From contig CAWIAN010000005.1 in assembly GCA_963834135.1 (NCBI GenBank), forward strand, positions 248,001 to 312,000: DNA of 64,000 nucleotides, read 5' to 3'. This stretch comes from Bog-257 sp963834135 (GTDB taxonomy: Bacteria; Acidobacteriota; Terriglobia; Terriglobales; Acidobacteriaceae). The notes below the pieces were generated by a model that made no database searches, was not told the DNA's origin, and saw only the letters and a program-made list of their open reading frames with translations. Shown one piece after another: positions 1 through 8,798 of this stretch. Made by a program: the position numbers and the translations under genes. Within the stretch, counting starts at the first letter, position 1. Each line of letters starts with the position of its first letter.

Positions 1-435
1 GGCGACATCTGGCTGAAGTACCAGGTCGCGGTGTTTTCCCGCATGCTGTCGACGCTGCTTTCTGGCGGACTGCCGCTGGTTCCGTCGCTTGAGACCGCTG
101 GCGAATCGATGCAGAGCCGCCTGATGGCCCAGGGAATCATCGCCTCGACGCGTGGCGTGCGCGAAGGCCAGGGGCTGGCCAGGAGCCTGGAAGAGACTAA
201 GGTTTTTCCGCAGATGTCGGTGGAGATGATCGAGGTCGGCGAATCGACCGGCGCGCTGCCCGCCATGCTGAACTCGATTTCGGAGTTCTACGAGGAAGAT
301 GTGCAGAATGCGCTGGCTACCGCGATGGCGCTGATCGAGCCGGTCATTCTGATTGTGATGGGCGTGGTGGTGGCGTTCGTGCTGATCTCGCTCTACCTGC
401 CGATCTTCAGCCTGGGCGCAGGCGGAATCAAGTAG
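1..435 (+). CDS. Type II secretion/type IV pilus inner-membrane platform protein, GspF/PilC family (5' end outside window)
   Basis: The reading frame is open from base 1 and ends at a stop at 433-435, so only the last 144 codons are present. The visible part is the second GspF domain. It has the typical run around SRMLSTLLSGGLPL, an ETGES/VGESTG-type helix pair (EMIEVGESTGALPAM), and a final hydrophobic membrane segment near the C-terminus (ALIEPVILIVMGVVVAFVL). In this family the protein is the polytopic platform that couples the assembly ATPase to pilin insertion. The ATPase gene follows about 230 bases downstream and PilM-P-like genes follow that, which fits a pilus/T2SS cluster. Whether it serves pili or secretion cannot be decided from the fragment. 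Confidence 0.9.
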   Translation, partial: GDIWLKYQVAVFSRMLSTLLSGGLPLVPSLETAGESMQSRLMAQGIIASTRGVREGQGLARSLEETKVFPQMSVEMIEVGESTGALPAMLNSISEFYEEDVQNALATAMALIEPVILIVMGVVVAFVLISLYLPIFSLGAGGIK

Positions 436-540
436 GCAGTGGGTGGTGGCTAGATGCCCTGCCTGTGCTGTTTGGCCTGGCTTAAGCGGCGACGTTGGAC
501 TCGAAACGAACCAGCTCGCGCAGCGAGACAGATAAGATAG

Positions 541-660
541 CCCACTGCTTCAGCGGTGGGTTGACGAAGAGAAGAAACGCGGGCGCTGCAGAAAGTCGAG
601 ATGGGTGTGTGAACCCAGGTCTCGAAACCCGGGGCACCCGGCGAAAGGCGAAAAGCGGTT
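541..660 (+). promoter_or_regulatory. Structured leader ahead of the GspE/PilB gene
   Basis: The 228-base gap before the ATPase gene contains two clear hairpins. The first, at 541-560, has a perfect 8-bp stem (CCCACTGC/GCGGTGGG, with one G-T pair) closed by a TTCA loop. The second, at 596-625, pairs TCGAGA with TCTCGA and has an inner GGGT/ACCC stem. The rest up to the ATG at 664 is rich in GCGAAA-type elements. Conserved motifs of a known riboswitch were not recognised, so this is only a candidate cis-regulatory RNA. Confidence 0.3.
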
Positions 661-663
661 TTT

Positions 664-2310
664 ATGGCAGAGCCTAAAGCAATTTTCGTGAATGGCAACG
701 GAGGGGTTGCCGTCAGCGACGAGATCGCGCACGGCCAGGACCTGGCGCGGCGGTATCGCTGCGAGTTTGTAGACCTGAAGAACTTCCACATCCAGCACGA
801 TCTGTTTCGCAAGATCAAAGTGGACTACATGTTCCGCTACAATTTCGTGCCTCTGGAAGAGCAGGCCGACGGCCGTCTGGTGATCGCCATCGCCGATCCC
901 AGCCAGTTGATGATGATCGACGAGATCGGCCTGCTGCTTGGCCGCCGCATCATCACCCGGGTCGCCAGTCTGTCGCAGATCAGCGACGTGCTCAAGAAGA
1001 GCGAGCAATCGCAGCGCGTGCTGGAAGAAGCGGGCGAGAACTTCGCGCTCGACGTCATCACCGAGGACGAGAACTCCGACGAGACTATCTCAATCGAGAA
1101 GCTGACCGGAGAGAGTGATCAAAGCCCGATCATTCGCCTGGTCGACACGACGATCTTCACCGCCTTGCAGCGGCGCTGCTCCGATATTCATATCGAAACG
1201 CGTGATGACTCGGTCGTGATCAAGTACCGCATCGACGGCGTGTTGCAGCAGGCCATGCAGCCCATCGCGAAGGAGCATCACTCGACCATCATTTCGCGCA
1301 TCAAGGTCATGAGCGAGCTCGATATTTCAGAGCGCCGCGTGCCCCAGGATGGCCGCTTCCGTGTCCGCTTCAATGGACGCTCTATCGACTTCCGCGTTTC
1401 GATCATGCCTTCGATTCACGGCGAAGACGCTGTGCTCCGCGTACTCGACAAAGAATCGATGAGCGAGAAGTTTCACAAGCTCACGCTCGATGTGGTGGGC
1501 TTCGGCGAAGAGGACCTGCGCAAATTCCGCCGCTATATCAAAGAGCCGTACGGCATGGTGCTGGTAACGGGACCAACCGGTTCCGGTAAGACCACGACGC
1601 TTTACGCCGCTTTGAACGAGATCAAGACCGACGAGGATAAGCTGATCACGATCGAAGATCCGGTCGAGTACCAGATTCGCGGCATCACGCAAATCCCGGT
1701 CAATGAAAAGAAGGGTCTGACCTTCGCTCGTGGACTGAGGTCCATTCTGCGTCACGATCCCGACAAGATCATGGTCGGCGAAATCCGCGACACCGAGACG
1801 GCGCAGATCGCCATCAACTCGGCGCTCACCGGCCATCTGGTGTTCACCACTGTCCACGCGAACAACGTGGTCGACGTGCTGGGACGCTTCCTCAACATGG
1901 GTGTCGAGGCTTACAACTTCGTTTCTGCGCTCAACTGCATTCTTGCTCAGCGCCTGGTGCGCCTGATTTGTGAATTTTGCAAAAAAGAAGTGCATTACTC
2001 GGTGGAAGAACTTGAGACCAGCGGCCTCGATCCGAAAGAATGGGCAAGCATTCCGTTCTACGAAGGTGAGGGGTGCATTGAGTGCGCGGGCACCGGTTTC
2101 CGCGGCCGTACTGCAATTCACGAGCTGCTGGAGCTGACGGACAACGTGCGCGAAATGATTCTGGCGAAGAAGCCGAGTAGCGAGATTCGGCGAGCCGCCA
2201 AAGACGAGGGCATGCATTTCCTTCGCGAGTCGGCAATTGATAGAGTGAAACGTGGGCTGACCACGTTGAAGGAGATCAACAAGGTCACCTTCATCGAGAC
2301 GGCAAGGTAA
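664..2310 (+). CDS. Type II secretion/type IV pilus assembly ATPase, GspE/PilB family
   Basis: A 548-residue hexameric secretion ATPase that would power pilin or pseudopilin assembly at the cytoplasmic face of the platform protein encoded just upstream. The N-terminal ~150 residues look like the GspE N-terminal (MshEN-type) domain. The catalytic half shows Walker A GPTGSGKTT near residue 303, the Asp box ITIEDPVEY, the Walker B region ILRHDPDKIMVGEIRD and the His box TGHLVFTTVHAN. A tetracysteine zinc site (CEFC ... CIEC) lies near residues 435-475, as in GspE/PilB and unlike the retraction ATPase PilT. Length is normal for the family. The ATG start follows a GCGAAAAGCGG stretch rather than a textbook ribosome binding site. 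PilB and GspE cannot be separated by eye, so no symbol is given. Confidence 0.93.
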   Translation: MAEPKAIFVNGNGGVAVSDEIAHGQDLARRYRCEFVDLKNFHIQHDLFRKIKVDYMFRYNFVPLEEQADGRLVIAIADPSQLMMIDEIGLLLGRRIITRVASLSQISDVLKKSEQSQRVLEEAGENFALDVITEDENSDETISIEKLTGESDQSPIIRLVDTTIFTALQRRCSDIHIETRDDSVVIKYRIDGVLQQAMQPIAKEHHSTIISRIKVMSELDISERRVPQDGRFRVRFNGRSIDFRVSIMPSIHGEDAVLRVLDKESMSEKFHKLTLDVVGFGEEDLRKFRRYIKEPYGMVLVTGPTGSGKTTTLYAALNEIKTDEDKLITIEDPVEYQIRGITQIPVNEKKGLTFARGLRSILRHDPDKIMVGEIRDTETAQIAINSALTGHLVFTTVHANNVVDVLGRFLNMGVEAYNFVSALNCILAQRLVRLICEFCKKEVHYSVEELETSGLDPKEWASIPFYEGEGCIECAGTGFRGRTAIHELLELTDNVREMILAKKPSSEIRRAAKDEGMHFLRESAIDRVKRGLTTLKEINKVTFIETAR

Positions 2311-2404
2311 AAGCTGTCAGCTCTCAGTCGTCGGCTAAGGCGCGAAGCGATCGTTGAGATTGCTGGGGCCTGACGAAGGACAAAGGAATTTTGCGAGCTG
2401 CAGA

Positions 2405-2457
2405 GGTCTTTCGACTGCGCTCGCCGCCTGCGGCGACTTGCTCCGCTCAGGATGACA
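2405..2457. repeat. Half copy of the dispersed TGTCATCCTGAG inverted-repeat family
   Basis: The stretch carries the right half of the family: GGTCTTTCGACT near 2405, then a GC-rich palindromic core (GCCGCCTGCGGC), ending in GCTCAGGATGACA at 2445-2457. The left end TGTCATCC is missing, so the copy is truncated. It sits in the 275-base gap between the ATPase and PilM-like genes, which otherwise shows no gene. Confidence 0.7.
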
Positions 2458-2586
2458 CACCGAAGGGCGCCGGCCATAAGCCTGAAGGGCGCGATTTAAC
2501 TTAGCCGCGAGCGGAAGCCCGCGGGAGACGGATTAATAAAGGTAGAGAACCGCGCAGCGGCGGCACCGTCGAAGAGACTGAGAACT

Positions 2587-3471
2587 TTGCCTAACAACAA
2601 TCACATCGCACGTCCCCGCGTCGCTTGCGAGATCAGCGCTGACCGCGTTGCCGCCGCGCGTATCAACGAAGCTGGAACGAACCTGGAAGCCGCGACAGCC
2701 ACCACGTTGCCTCCCGGGGTATTGCTTCCCGGGCTGCAGCAGGCCAACATTGTTGATCGCGGCAAGCTGCTGCCGGCATTGCGCGATCTGCTGGCGGCCG
2801 TGGCTGGACGTTCGCGCGATGTTTGCCTGGTTCTGCCGGACGCCACCACCCGGGTCATGCTGCTCGATTTCGAGACTCTGCCTGACAAGAAGCCCGACGC
2901 CGATGCGGTGGTCCGCTTTCGCCTCAAGAAGTCGTTGCCCTTCGACATCGATCAGGCGGCGGTATCGTATGAGCGGCAGGGAACAGCAAGCCAGATACGA
3001 GTTGTTGCCGCGGTGACGCCGAACACTGTGCTCGAAGAATACGAAAAGCTGATGCGCGACGCCGGGTACAACCCGGGTACAGTGCTGCCTTCGATGCTGG
3101 CGGCCCTGGGGCTGGTCGATGCTTCCCGTCCAACCATGGTGATCAAGGTGGAGCAGGGGACCACGACCTTCGCCATCGTCGATCAAGGCCAGTTGCTGCT
3201 TTACCGCGCGCTTGATAATGGCGGCGTCACGGTTAGCGGCGAATCACTCATCGATGATGTTAATACGTCGCTGGTGTACTTCGAAGACCGTTACGGCGTG
3301 AATGTGGATCGCGTACTGGTCACGGGTGTGCAATCGCCACAACTGTTGCAGGAGGCGTTCGTCGGAAGGATTCACGTGGAAGAGTTGGTATCGAGTTCAG
3401 CAGCCGGAGTTGCCGCGGGGAACGTGAGCAAGTCTGTGCTTGCAGGAGTTGCGGGGGCCCTGGTTTCCTGA
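2587..3471 (+). CDS. pilM: PilM-like type IV pilus assembly protein (actin-like fold)
   Basis: A 294-residue protein predicted to be the cytoplasmic actin-like PilM (GspL cytoplasmic-domain equivalent), which links the assembly ATPase to the inner-membrane PilN/PilO complex. Fold features include the opening ARPRVACEISADRVAAARI strand, an SRDVCLVLPDATTRV strand, and a late phosphate-loop-like region (VKVEQGTTTFAIVDQGQLL). No membrane segment is visible. The start is TTG at 2587 with a GAAGAG motif upstream, because no ATG in frame lies nearby. The stop overlaps the next ATG by one base (TGATG), indicating translational coupling. Family assignment rests mainly on operon order with PilN, PilO and PilP-like genes plus fold pattern; sequence identity to classical PilM is low. 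Confidence 0.8.
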   Translation: MPNNNHIARPRVACEISADRVAAARINEAGTNLEAATATTLPPGVLLPGLQQANIVDRGKLLPALRDLLAAVAGRSRDVCLVLPDATTRVMLLDFETLPDKKPDADAVVRFRLKKSLPFDIDQAAVSYERQGTASQIRVVAAVTPNTVLEEYEKLMRDAGYNPGTVLPSMLAALGLVDASRPTMVIKVEQGTTTFAIVDQGQLLLYRALDNGGVTVSGESLIDDVNTSLVYFEDRYGVNVDRVLVTGVQSPQLLQEAFVGRIHVEELVSSSAAGVAAGNVSKSVLAGVAGALVS

Positions 3472-4241
3472 TGCGTCTTGCTATCAATCTTGCCAGTCAG
3501 CCGTATGAAGTCGCGCGGGAGTACAAGCGTCGGCTCACGGTAGCTATTGCGACGCTTGGCGCGCTTGCAGTGCTGCTGGTGGGATACATTCTCTATCAGC
3601 GCCAGCATACCCGCGGCATCAATCGTCAGTTGGCAGCCGTGCAGCAGCAGATCGATCAGCTTAACCAGGAAGAGACGCAGGCCCGGGCGATCCTGAACAA
3701 GCCGGCCAACCGTCAGATCGCCGATCAATCGGAATTTCTGAACGACCTGTTTGCGCGCAAATCCCTTTCTTGGACGCGAATCTTCGCGGAGATGGAAAAA
3801 ATTGTGCCGGCCGATCTGCACGTAGTGTCGATGAAGCCGGAGTACACCAAGACCAACGATCTGGTGCTACATATCGTGGTGGCCACGGACTCGCGCGATC
3901 GCGCTGTCGAGCTGGTTCGCCACATGGAAAAGTCGAACCACTTCCGTCAGCCGCAGGTTGTGGCCGAAGTGGTGGTCACCAATACCAGCAGTCAGAGTTC
4001 CGGTCCGGCCAGCAATATCCAGTTCGATATCGCAGCGGTCTACGTTCCCGCGGCCGCCGACACCGATGAAAATGCAGACGCGACGGGGACGAAGGCAGAA
4101 GCCGCGCCGACAGCCCCTCCGCCGGTGAAACCGTCCGGTGCTCACAGTAGTAATGCCGCCAGCGCCGGTACGTCCCGCGCGCCATCGAGCAACGTTCGGG
4201 CACAGAATCAGCCGATGAATCCCGGCTTGAGAGGGCATTAA
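3471..4241 (+). CDS. pilN: PilN-like inner-membrane alignment protein
   Basis: A 256-residue bitopic membrane protein. The N-terminus has the hallmark INLASQPYE motif (residues 4-12), by which PilN binds PilM. One transmembrane helix lies at about residues 24-42, followed by a coiled-coil stretch rich in Gln/Glu and a periplasmic ferredoxin-like domain. The last ~65 residues are a low-complexity Ala/Pro/Ser tail that the usual shorter PilN lacks. Its ATG overlaps the pilM stop and its stop TAA overlaps the pilO ATG, so the three genes are read as one unit. Confidence 0.88.
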   Translation: MRLAINLASQPYEVAREYKRRLTVAIATLGALAVLLVGYILYQRQHTRGINRQLAAVQQQIDQLNQEETQARAILNKPANRQIADQSEFLNDLFARKSLSWTRIFAEMEKIVPADLHVVSMKPEYTKTNDLVLHIVVATDSRDRAVELVRHMEKSNHFRQPQVVAEVVVTNTSSQSSGPASNIQFDIAAVYVPAAADTDENADATGTKAEAAPTAPPPVKPSGAHSSNAASAGTSRAPSSNVRAQNQPMNPGLRGH

Positions 4242-4786
4242 TGGCCAGCATCCGAGAAACCAAGAAGAAGCTGATGCCCGCGGTCATTGCCCTGGCATTG
4301 CTGGATCTGGTCTGCATTGGATACGTGCTGTCGCCTGCGGGACGGTCGCGGCAGGCCCGGCAGCGGGAGTACCAGCAGCTCCATCAGAAGCTGGTCGCGA
4401 AACAGCAGGAGGTGCTGCCGACGCGAGGTATGGATCAGAAGCTGACGCAGGCGTCCAAGGACATCGGCGGTTTTTACGACAACCGGTTTCCGGCGGAGTA
4501 CTCCTCGATTTCGAATGAGCTGGGCAAGATTGCGACGGATAACAACGTTCACCTAAGCGGCGTCCGGTACGACCAGAAGGATGCTCCTATCGAAGGCTTG
4601 CAGAAGCTCAGTATAGAGATCACGCTCTCCGGCGATTATTTGCAGGAAGTGAAGTTCATCAATGCGCTGGAGCGTGACAAGATGTTCTTCCTGATTGACG
4701 GCATCGCCCTGGCCGAGCAGCAAGGGAATGTCCGTCTGCAGTTGAAGCTGGAAACGTATTTGCGCTCGGGAGCGGCTGCGTCGTGA
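4241..4786 (+). CDS. pilO: PilO-like inner-membrane alignment protein
   Basis: A 181-residue protein with a single N-terminal membrane helix (about residues 13-31), a coiled-coil (QREYQQLHQKLVAKQQEV) and a periplasmic domain containing ISNELGKIATDNNVHLSGVRY. That arrangement is typical of the PilO fold, which forms a heterodimer with PilN to align the pilus machine across the periplasm. It starts one base inside the pilN stop and ends with a GTGA overlap into the next gene. Length is typical for PilO. Confidence 0.86.
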   Translation: MASIRETKKKLMPAVIALALLDLVCIGYVLSPAGRSRQARQREYQQLHQKLVAKQQEVLPTRGMDQKLTQASKDIGGFYDNRFPAEYSSISNELGKIATDNNVHLSGVRYDQKDAPIEGLQKLSIEITLSGDYLQEVKFINALERDKMFFLIDGIALAEQQGNVRLQLKLETYLRSGAAAS

Positions 4787-5355
4787 AGCTGGGGACTGAA
4801 AACAAGAAGAAGACCATCATCGCCGGCGTTTTGCTGGTACTTGCGGCCTTCCTGGTGATCCGTGCTTTTTCGGGCGGCGGCGAAGATGCTCCCGCGCCTG
4901 CGCAGTCCACGTCGGCATCGGGCGCGGCAGGTAGTAAAGCGAAGTCGCGCAAGCCTGCCCGAACCCTGCTGGCTCACTCGTTGGATCCGACGCTGCGTTT
5001 CGATCTTTTGAAGTCGAGCGAAGATGTGACCTACAAGGGAAACGGGCGGAATATCTTCAGCTCGCAGGCTCCGCCGCCACCAGAGCCCATTCCCGCCCCA
5101 ATTCAAAATCCGGCGCAGCAGGCTCCGCCGCCACCTCCACCACCCCCGCCGAGTGGTCTGAAGTTTTATGGCTATGCGGGGCCAAAGAATGGCGGCAAGA
5201 AGATATTCCTGATCAAAGGCGAGGACATTTTCCTGGCTAAAGAGGGAGACATCGTCGACCGGCGATACAAGATCGTTCGCGTCGGAACGACTTCGGTGGA
5301 AGTACAGGACGTGCTGACCAATCACACCGAAACCATTCCGCTGGGAGCAGGATAA
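4783..5355 (+). CDS. PilP/GspC-like periplasmic linker protein
   Basis: A 190-residue protein that starts at GTG 4783, four bases before the pilO stop. One N-terminal membrane helix (IIAGVLLVLAAFLVI) is followed by an Ala/Ser linker, a GRNIF motif, a run of prolines (about residues 104-123) and a C-terminal beta domain with FYGYA, KIFLIKGEDIFLAKEGD and a VEVQD strand. This is the homology-region/PilP beta-sandwich found in GspC and PilP, which connects the inner-membrane complex to the secretin. It is closer in layout to GspC (membrane anchor, Pro-rich linker, HR domain) than to lipoprotein PilP. No secretin gene follows in this cluster; the only secretin in the window belongs to the Tad locus. 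Confidence 0.75.
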   Translation: MKLGTENKKKTIIAGVLLVLAAFLVIRAFSGGGEDAPAPAQSTSASGAAGSKAKSRKPARTLLAHSLDPTLRFDLLKSSEDVTYKGNGRNIFSSQAPPPPEPIPAPIQNPAQQAPPPPPPPPPSGLKFYGYAGPKNGGKKIFLIKGEDIFLAKEGDIVDRRYKIVRVGTTSVEVQDVLTNHTETIPLGAG

Positions 5356-5415
5356 ATTTGACGCCTCACCTTTCCTTCAAACGGGAAAGATGGGGCACTC
5401 GGAATCTATCGCAGT

Positions 5416-6474
5416 ATGAGCATCACACGTCAGCCACGAAGCAGCAGGCCGCAGCCTTCACGGGCTCGCTTGCGCCGCGATGGCGGCTACCTGCTACTGG
5501 CCATTATGCTGACGATGGCGGTGATGATCATTGCCGCCACGGCCGCTGCCCCGGCGATCGTGCAGCAGATGAAGCGCGACCGCGAAGAAGAGATGATTCA
5601 TCGCGGCACGCAGTATGCACGGGCTATCAAAGCGTTCTACAAGAAGAACGGCCGCTATCCCGCCAGTCTCGACGACCTCGATAAAGGGCAGGTTAAATAT
5701 CTTCGCCAACGGTACAAGGATCCGCTGACCAAAGACGGCAAGTGGAAGCTGCTGAACTATGGCGACATAGCCACACTGCTGAACGGCGCTGCTCCCGGAA
5801 CACCTGCCGCCGCTTTGGGCACGCTGGGGGGTAATGGCGCGAATCCCGGTGCGGCATCATCCAACTCGTCCTCGCCTACCGGATTTGGAGGGGGCGCGTT
5901 CCAGCCGCAACAGCAGCAGCAGGCGTCTCAACAGCCCGGTGCGGTTACCGGTGGATTCACAACTAACTCCGACATGGGCGGCAACGGCGAGAGCGTGCCT
6001 GGCGGCACGTTTGCCGGCAGCAACACGGGCAGCGATCAGGGATTCAGCTCAAGCAGCACAAATTCGGCGACGGGATCGAACCAGCCGGGCGGAGCGAACA
6101 ATCAGTCGGGAGGAACAACCTTCGGAGCGAACTCTGCCGGGAATGGACAGACATTCGGTGGCGGCGCAATTGTAGGCGTAGCCAGCCTGAGTAAGGACCC
6201 GACAATCCGGATTTATAACAAGAAGAAGACCTACAACGAATGGCAGTTCATCTACAACCCGATGATGGACCAGACCAATGTTCTGTTGAAGGGGCCCTAT
6301 CAGCCAATCACCATTGGCGGCAACCAGAACATCGGCACGCCGGCCAGCCAGATGAACGGTCAGCAACAGAACCAGAATCAGAGTTCGTTCGGTCAGCAGA
6401 ACAATAACTTCGGCCAACAGAACAACAGCAATTATGGCCAGCAGCCCAGTCCGATGCCTTCTTCCAGCCCGTAG
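5416..6474 (+). CDS. Pseudopilin-like protein with long Gln/Asn/Gly-rich tail
   Basis: A 352-residue protein whose N-terminus resembles a type II pseudopilin: basic leader (RRDG) then GYLLLAIMLTMAVMIIAAT, with the alternating hydrophobic helix of prepilins but no Phe/Glu at the usual +1/+5 positions. A GspG-like segment follows (REEEMIHRGTQYARAIKAFYKKNGRYPASLDDL). The rest, from about residue 125, is low complexity rich in Gly, Asn, Gln and Ser, interrupted by one folded-looking block with YNEWQFIYNPMMDQ. It lies 60 bases after the PilP-like gene and ends the pilus/T2SS cluster. It is probably exported or membrane-anchored; function is inferred from the head only. Confidence 0.7.
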   Translation: MSITRQPRSSRPQPSRARLRRDGGYLLLAIMLTMAVMIIAATAAAPAIVQQMKRDREEEMIHRGTQYARAIKAFYKKNGRYPASLDDLDKGQVKYLRQRYKDPLTKDGKWKLLNYGDIATLLNGAAPGTPAAALGTLGGNGANPGAASSNSSSPTGFGGGAFQPQQQQQASQQPGAVTGGFTTNSDMGGNGESVPGGTFAGSNTGSDQGFSSSSTNSATGSNQPGGANNQSGGTTFGANSAGNGQTFGGGAIVGVASLSKDPTIRIYNKKKTYNEWQFIYNPMMDQTNVLLKGPYQPITIGGNQNIGTPASQMNGQQQNQNQSSFGQQNNNFGQQNNSNYGQQPSPMPSSSP

Positions 6475-6561
6475 TAGCTCCTGCGTTTGCGAAACTGGCA
6501 GCCCGCCAATAAACTCGAATGCGGGGTCTGAGATCTATTTTCTCGCATCATTTCTATTCCT

Positions 6562-7584
6562 ATGAAATTGGTTACGTTCGCTGATAACGCAGCGCGTTCG
6601 CACATCGGCGCGCTTACCAAGGATGGCCGGATCGCCGACCTGAACGCTGCTTATGCGTTGCAGCTGCGCGGGTTTGCAAAGAACACTGCAGGCGATTCAT
6701 TGTTGGCTGCCGACATGCATGCGTTGTTCGAGGGCGGAGATCGCGGCCTGGATGCCGCTCGCGCCGCGCTGGAATTCGCCGAGACGCAGCAACCGCACGT
6801 GGGCGTGAATGGAGAGCCGATTTTCTATCGCCCGGAGGAAGTTCGGCTGAAGGCGCCAATCATCCCCAAGAAGTTCTTTCACACCGCCGGCAACTTCAGC
6901 GAGCATCATCATGAAGCCGAGAGGGCCGGCTTCTCTCATCCTGTAATGCCGTGGATCGTCTTCTTCCAGAACGTGGATGCGATCATCGGGCCGGATGAGC
7001 CGGTCATCTTCCCGCCGCACCTCACGCAGGAACTCGATTACGAATTGGAACTCGCCGTGGTCCTGAAGAAAGCGGGGAAGCACTTCACCGCCGACCAAGC
7101 GAACGAATACGTCGGCGGATTCGTCATCTTCAACGACATCACGGCACGCGATATTCAGCGTAACGAGATGAAGTCGGGCGTCTTCAGCTTCTGCAAAGGA
7201 ATCGATTCCTTCTGTCCGTTGGGGCCGCATATCGTCACCGCCGACGAGATCAAAGATCCGCACAACCTGGCGATGGAACTCCGGGTGAACGGCGAATCAC
7301 GGCAACGCTCGCATAGCAGCAAAATGTCGGTCACGATTCCCGAGATCCTGGCGCATTACTCCGCTATGGGTTACAGCGCGGGCGACGTGGTGTCGACCGG
7401 CACGGTGTCGGGAGTGGCCGCATTCAGCGCCGATCCTAAGGCATGGTTCCTAAAACCGGGTGACGTCATGGAGTGCGAGATCGAGCAGATTGGGATTTTG
7501 CGTAATCCCGTTATCTCGTGGGAAGCAGCCTACGGCGAAAACGCTCCGACCGGAGCGTCTGCGTCGGAGAAGGCAGCGCGATGA
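6562..7584 (+). CDS. Fumarylacetoacetate hydrolase family protein
   Basis: A 340-residue FAH-superfamily enzyme (cleaves or hydrates 2-oxo acid substrates at a Mg2+ site). The family core is intact: KKFFHTAGNFSEHHHEA, QELDYELELAVVLKK with the metal-binding Glu pair, the FNDITARDIQ motif, FCKGIDSFCPLGP, and GDVVSTGTVSGVA near the end. The N-terminal ~70 residues form the small domain seen in longer FAH proteins. The exact substrate cannot be read from sequence. The stop overlaps the ATG of the next gene (ATGA), so it is probably co-translated with the synthase-like enzyme there, suggesting one catabolic or 2-oxoacid pathway. Confidence 0.9.
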   Translation: MKLVTFADNAARSHIGALTKDGRIADLNAAYALQLRGFAKNTAGDSLLAADMHALFEGGDRGLDAARAALEFAETQQPHVGVNGEPIFYRPEEVRLKAPIIPKKFFHTAGNFSEHHHEAERAGFSHPVMPWIVFFQNVDAIIGPDEPVIFPPHLTQELDYELELAVVLKKAGKHFTADQANEYVGGFVIFNDITARDIQRNEMKSGVFSFCKGIDSFCPLGPHIVTADEIKDPHNLAMELRVNGESRQRSHSSKMSVTIPEILAHYSAMGYSAGDVVSTGTVSGVAAFSADPKAWFLKPGDVMECEIEQIGILRNPVISWEAAYGENAPTGASASEKAAR

Positions 7585-8795
7585 TCAGCGACCTTGCCGG
7601 AAAAGTGTGGACCAGCAAGTTGAACTCGCGGCCGGACGTGCGCCCCAACTTCGATCGCTCGCGCACCATCCGCTTCTACGACACGACACTGCGCGACGGC
7701 GAGCAGACCGTAGGCGTCATCTTCAGTCCGCAGCAGAAGCTGGAAATCGCTAATAAGTTGGATGAGCTTGGCGTGGGGCGCATCGAAGCCGGCTTTCCCA
7801 AGGTCTCGCCCGAAGACGGTGAAGCCATTTCGCTGATCCTGAAGGCCGGCCTTAAGCACTCGGAAGTATGGGGCTTCGCGCGCGCCACCCGTGGCGATGT
7901 CGAGGAGTTAGTGCGCTTGGGATTGCAGGCAGCCGTCATCGAAATTCCGACCAGCGACATCAAGCTGAAGGCCTATGGGATCACGCGCGAGGAGGCCATC
8001 CGTCGAGCGACCGATGCAGTGTCCTACGCGAGCCAGAACGGGATTCGCGTCGCATTCTTCGGCGTGGACGGCACGCGCGCCGATCTCGACTTCCTGATGA
8101 ATCTGTACGCCGAGGCGGTCGGAGCGGGCGCAAGGGAGGTCGTTCTGGTGGATACCATCGGCGTCTGCACGCCAGAGGCAGCCGAGTTCCTAGTGAGTTG
8201 GACCAGGGGCCGGCTGGGCGACGACATCCCGATTCACTGGCACGGTCACAACGATTTTGGGCTGGCGACTGCCATTGCGATCGCGGCAGTGCGCGGCGGC
8301 GCCACCTGGATCCATGGCACCATCAACGGCATGGGCGAGCGCGCCGGGAACGCTGACATTGCCGAAGTCGCCCTCGCGCTCCAGTGCCTCTACGACATGC
8401 CGGTGGAGATGAAACTGGAGCACATTCGCGAGGTTTCTGAGTTCGTGCGGCGGGCGGGAAACTATGAGCTGGAAGGCTGGAAGCCGCTGATCGGCGACAA
8501 CCTCTTTAAGCGCGAGAGCGGCGCGGTGGCCAGCCAGTTTCACATCCCCGAGGCGATCGAGCCCTATTCTTCCGAGCTGGTAGGAGCCACCCGCGGAATC
8601 GTTCTAGGGAAGAAAAGCGGGCTGGACAGCATTCGCTTGAAAGCCAAAGAACTGCGAATTGATTTGCCTGAGGCACAGCGTGCGACGGTGCTACAGGCGG
8701 TGAAGCGGGCGGCGATCGAAAAAGGCCGGCTGATTACCGACGAGGAATTCGTTGCCCTGGTTCGCGAATCGACGACCGCGGATCGCTCCAAATAA
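7581..8795 (+). CDS. Homocitrate/2-isopropylmalate synthase family protein (DRE-TIM metallolyase)
   Basis: A 404-residue Claisen-condensing enzyme. The DRE-TIM signature is present: FYDTTLRDGEQT near residue 35, metal-binding HWHGHNDFGLAT near residue 222, and GTINGMGERAGNADIAEV near residue 250. A GKKSG sequence sits where homocitrate and isopropylmalate synthases have GKHSG. It lacks the long C-terminal LeuA regulatory domain, so it is nearer homocitrate synthase/NifV-type or truncated IPMS-like proteins. The ATG at 7581 overlaps the FAH stop; an in-frame upstream extension to 7518 exists but would run inside the FAH gene. Substrate is unknown. No nif or lysine genes are nearby, so homocitrate production is not supported by context. 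Confidence 0.85.
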   Translation: MISDLAGKVWTSKLNSRPDVRPNFDRSRTIRFYDTTLRDGEQTVGVIFSPQQKLEIANKLDELGVGRIEAGFPKVSPEDGEAISLILKAGLKHSEVWGFARATRGDVEELVRLGLQAAVIEIPTSDIKLKAYGITREEAIRRATDAVSYASQNGIRVAFFGVDGTRADLDFLMNLYAEAVGAGAREVVLVDTIGVCTPEAAEFLVSWTRGRLGDDIPIHWHGHNDFGLATAIAIAAVRGGATWIHGTINGMGERAGNADIAEVALALQCLYDMPVEMKLEHIREVSEFVRRAGNYELEGWKPLIGDNLFKRESGAVASQFHIPEAIEPYSSELVGATRGIVLGKKSGLDSIRLKAKELRIDLPEAQRATVLQAVKRAAIEKGRLITDEEFVALVRESTTADRSK

Positions 8796-8798
8796 GAA

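Noticed and set aside
614..637. tRNA-like T-arm (GGTCTCGAAACC)
   Set aside because: No cloverleaf or acceptor stem can be built around it.
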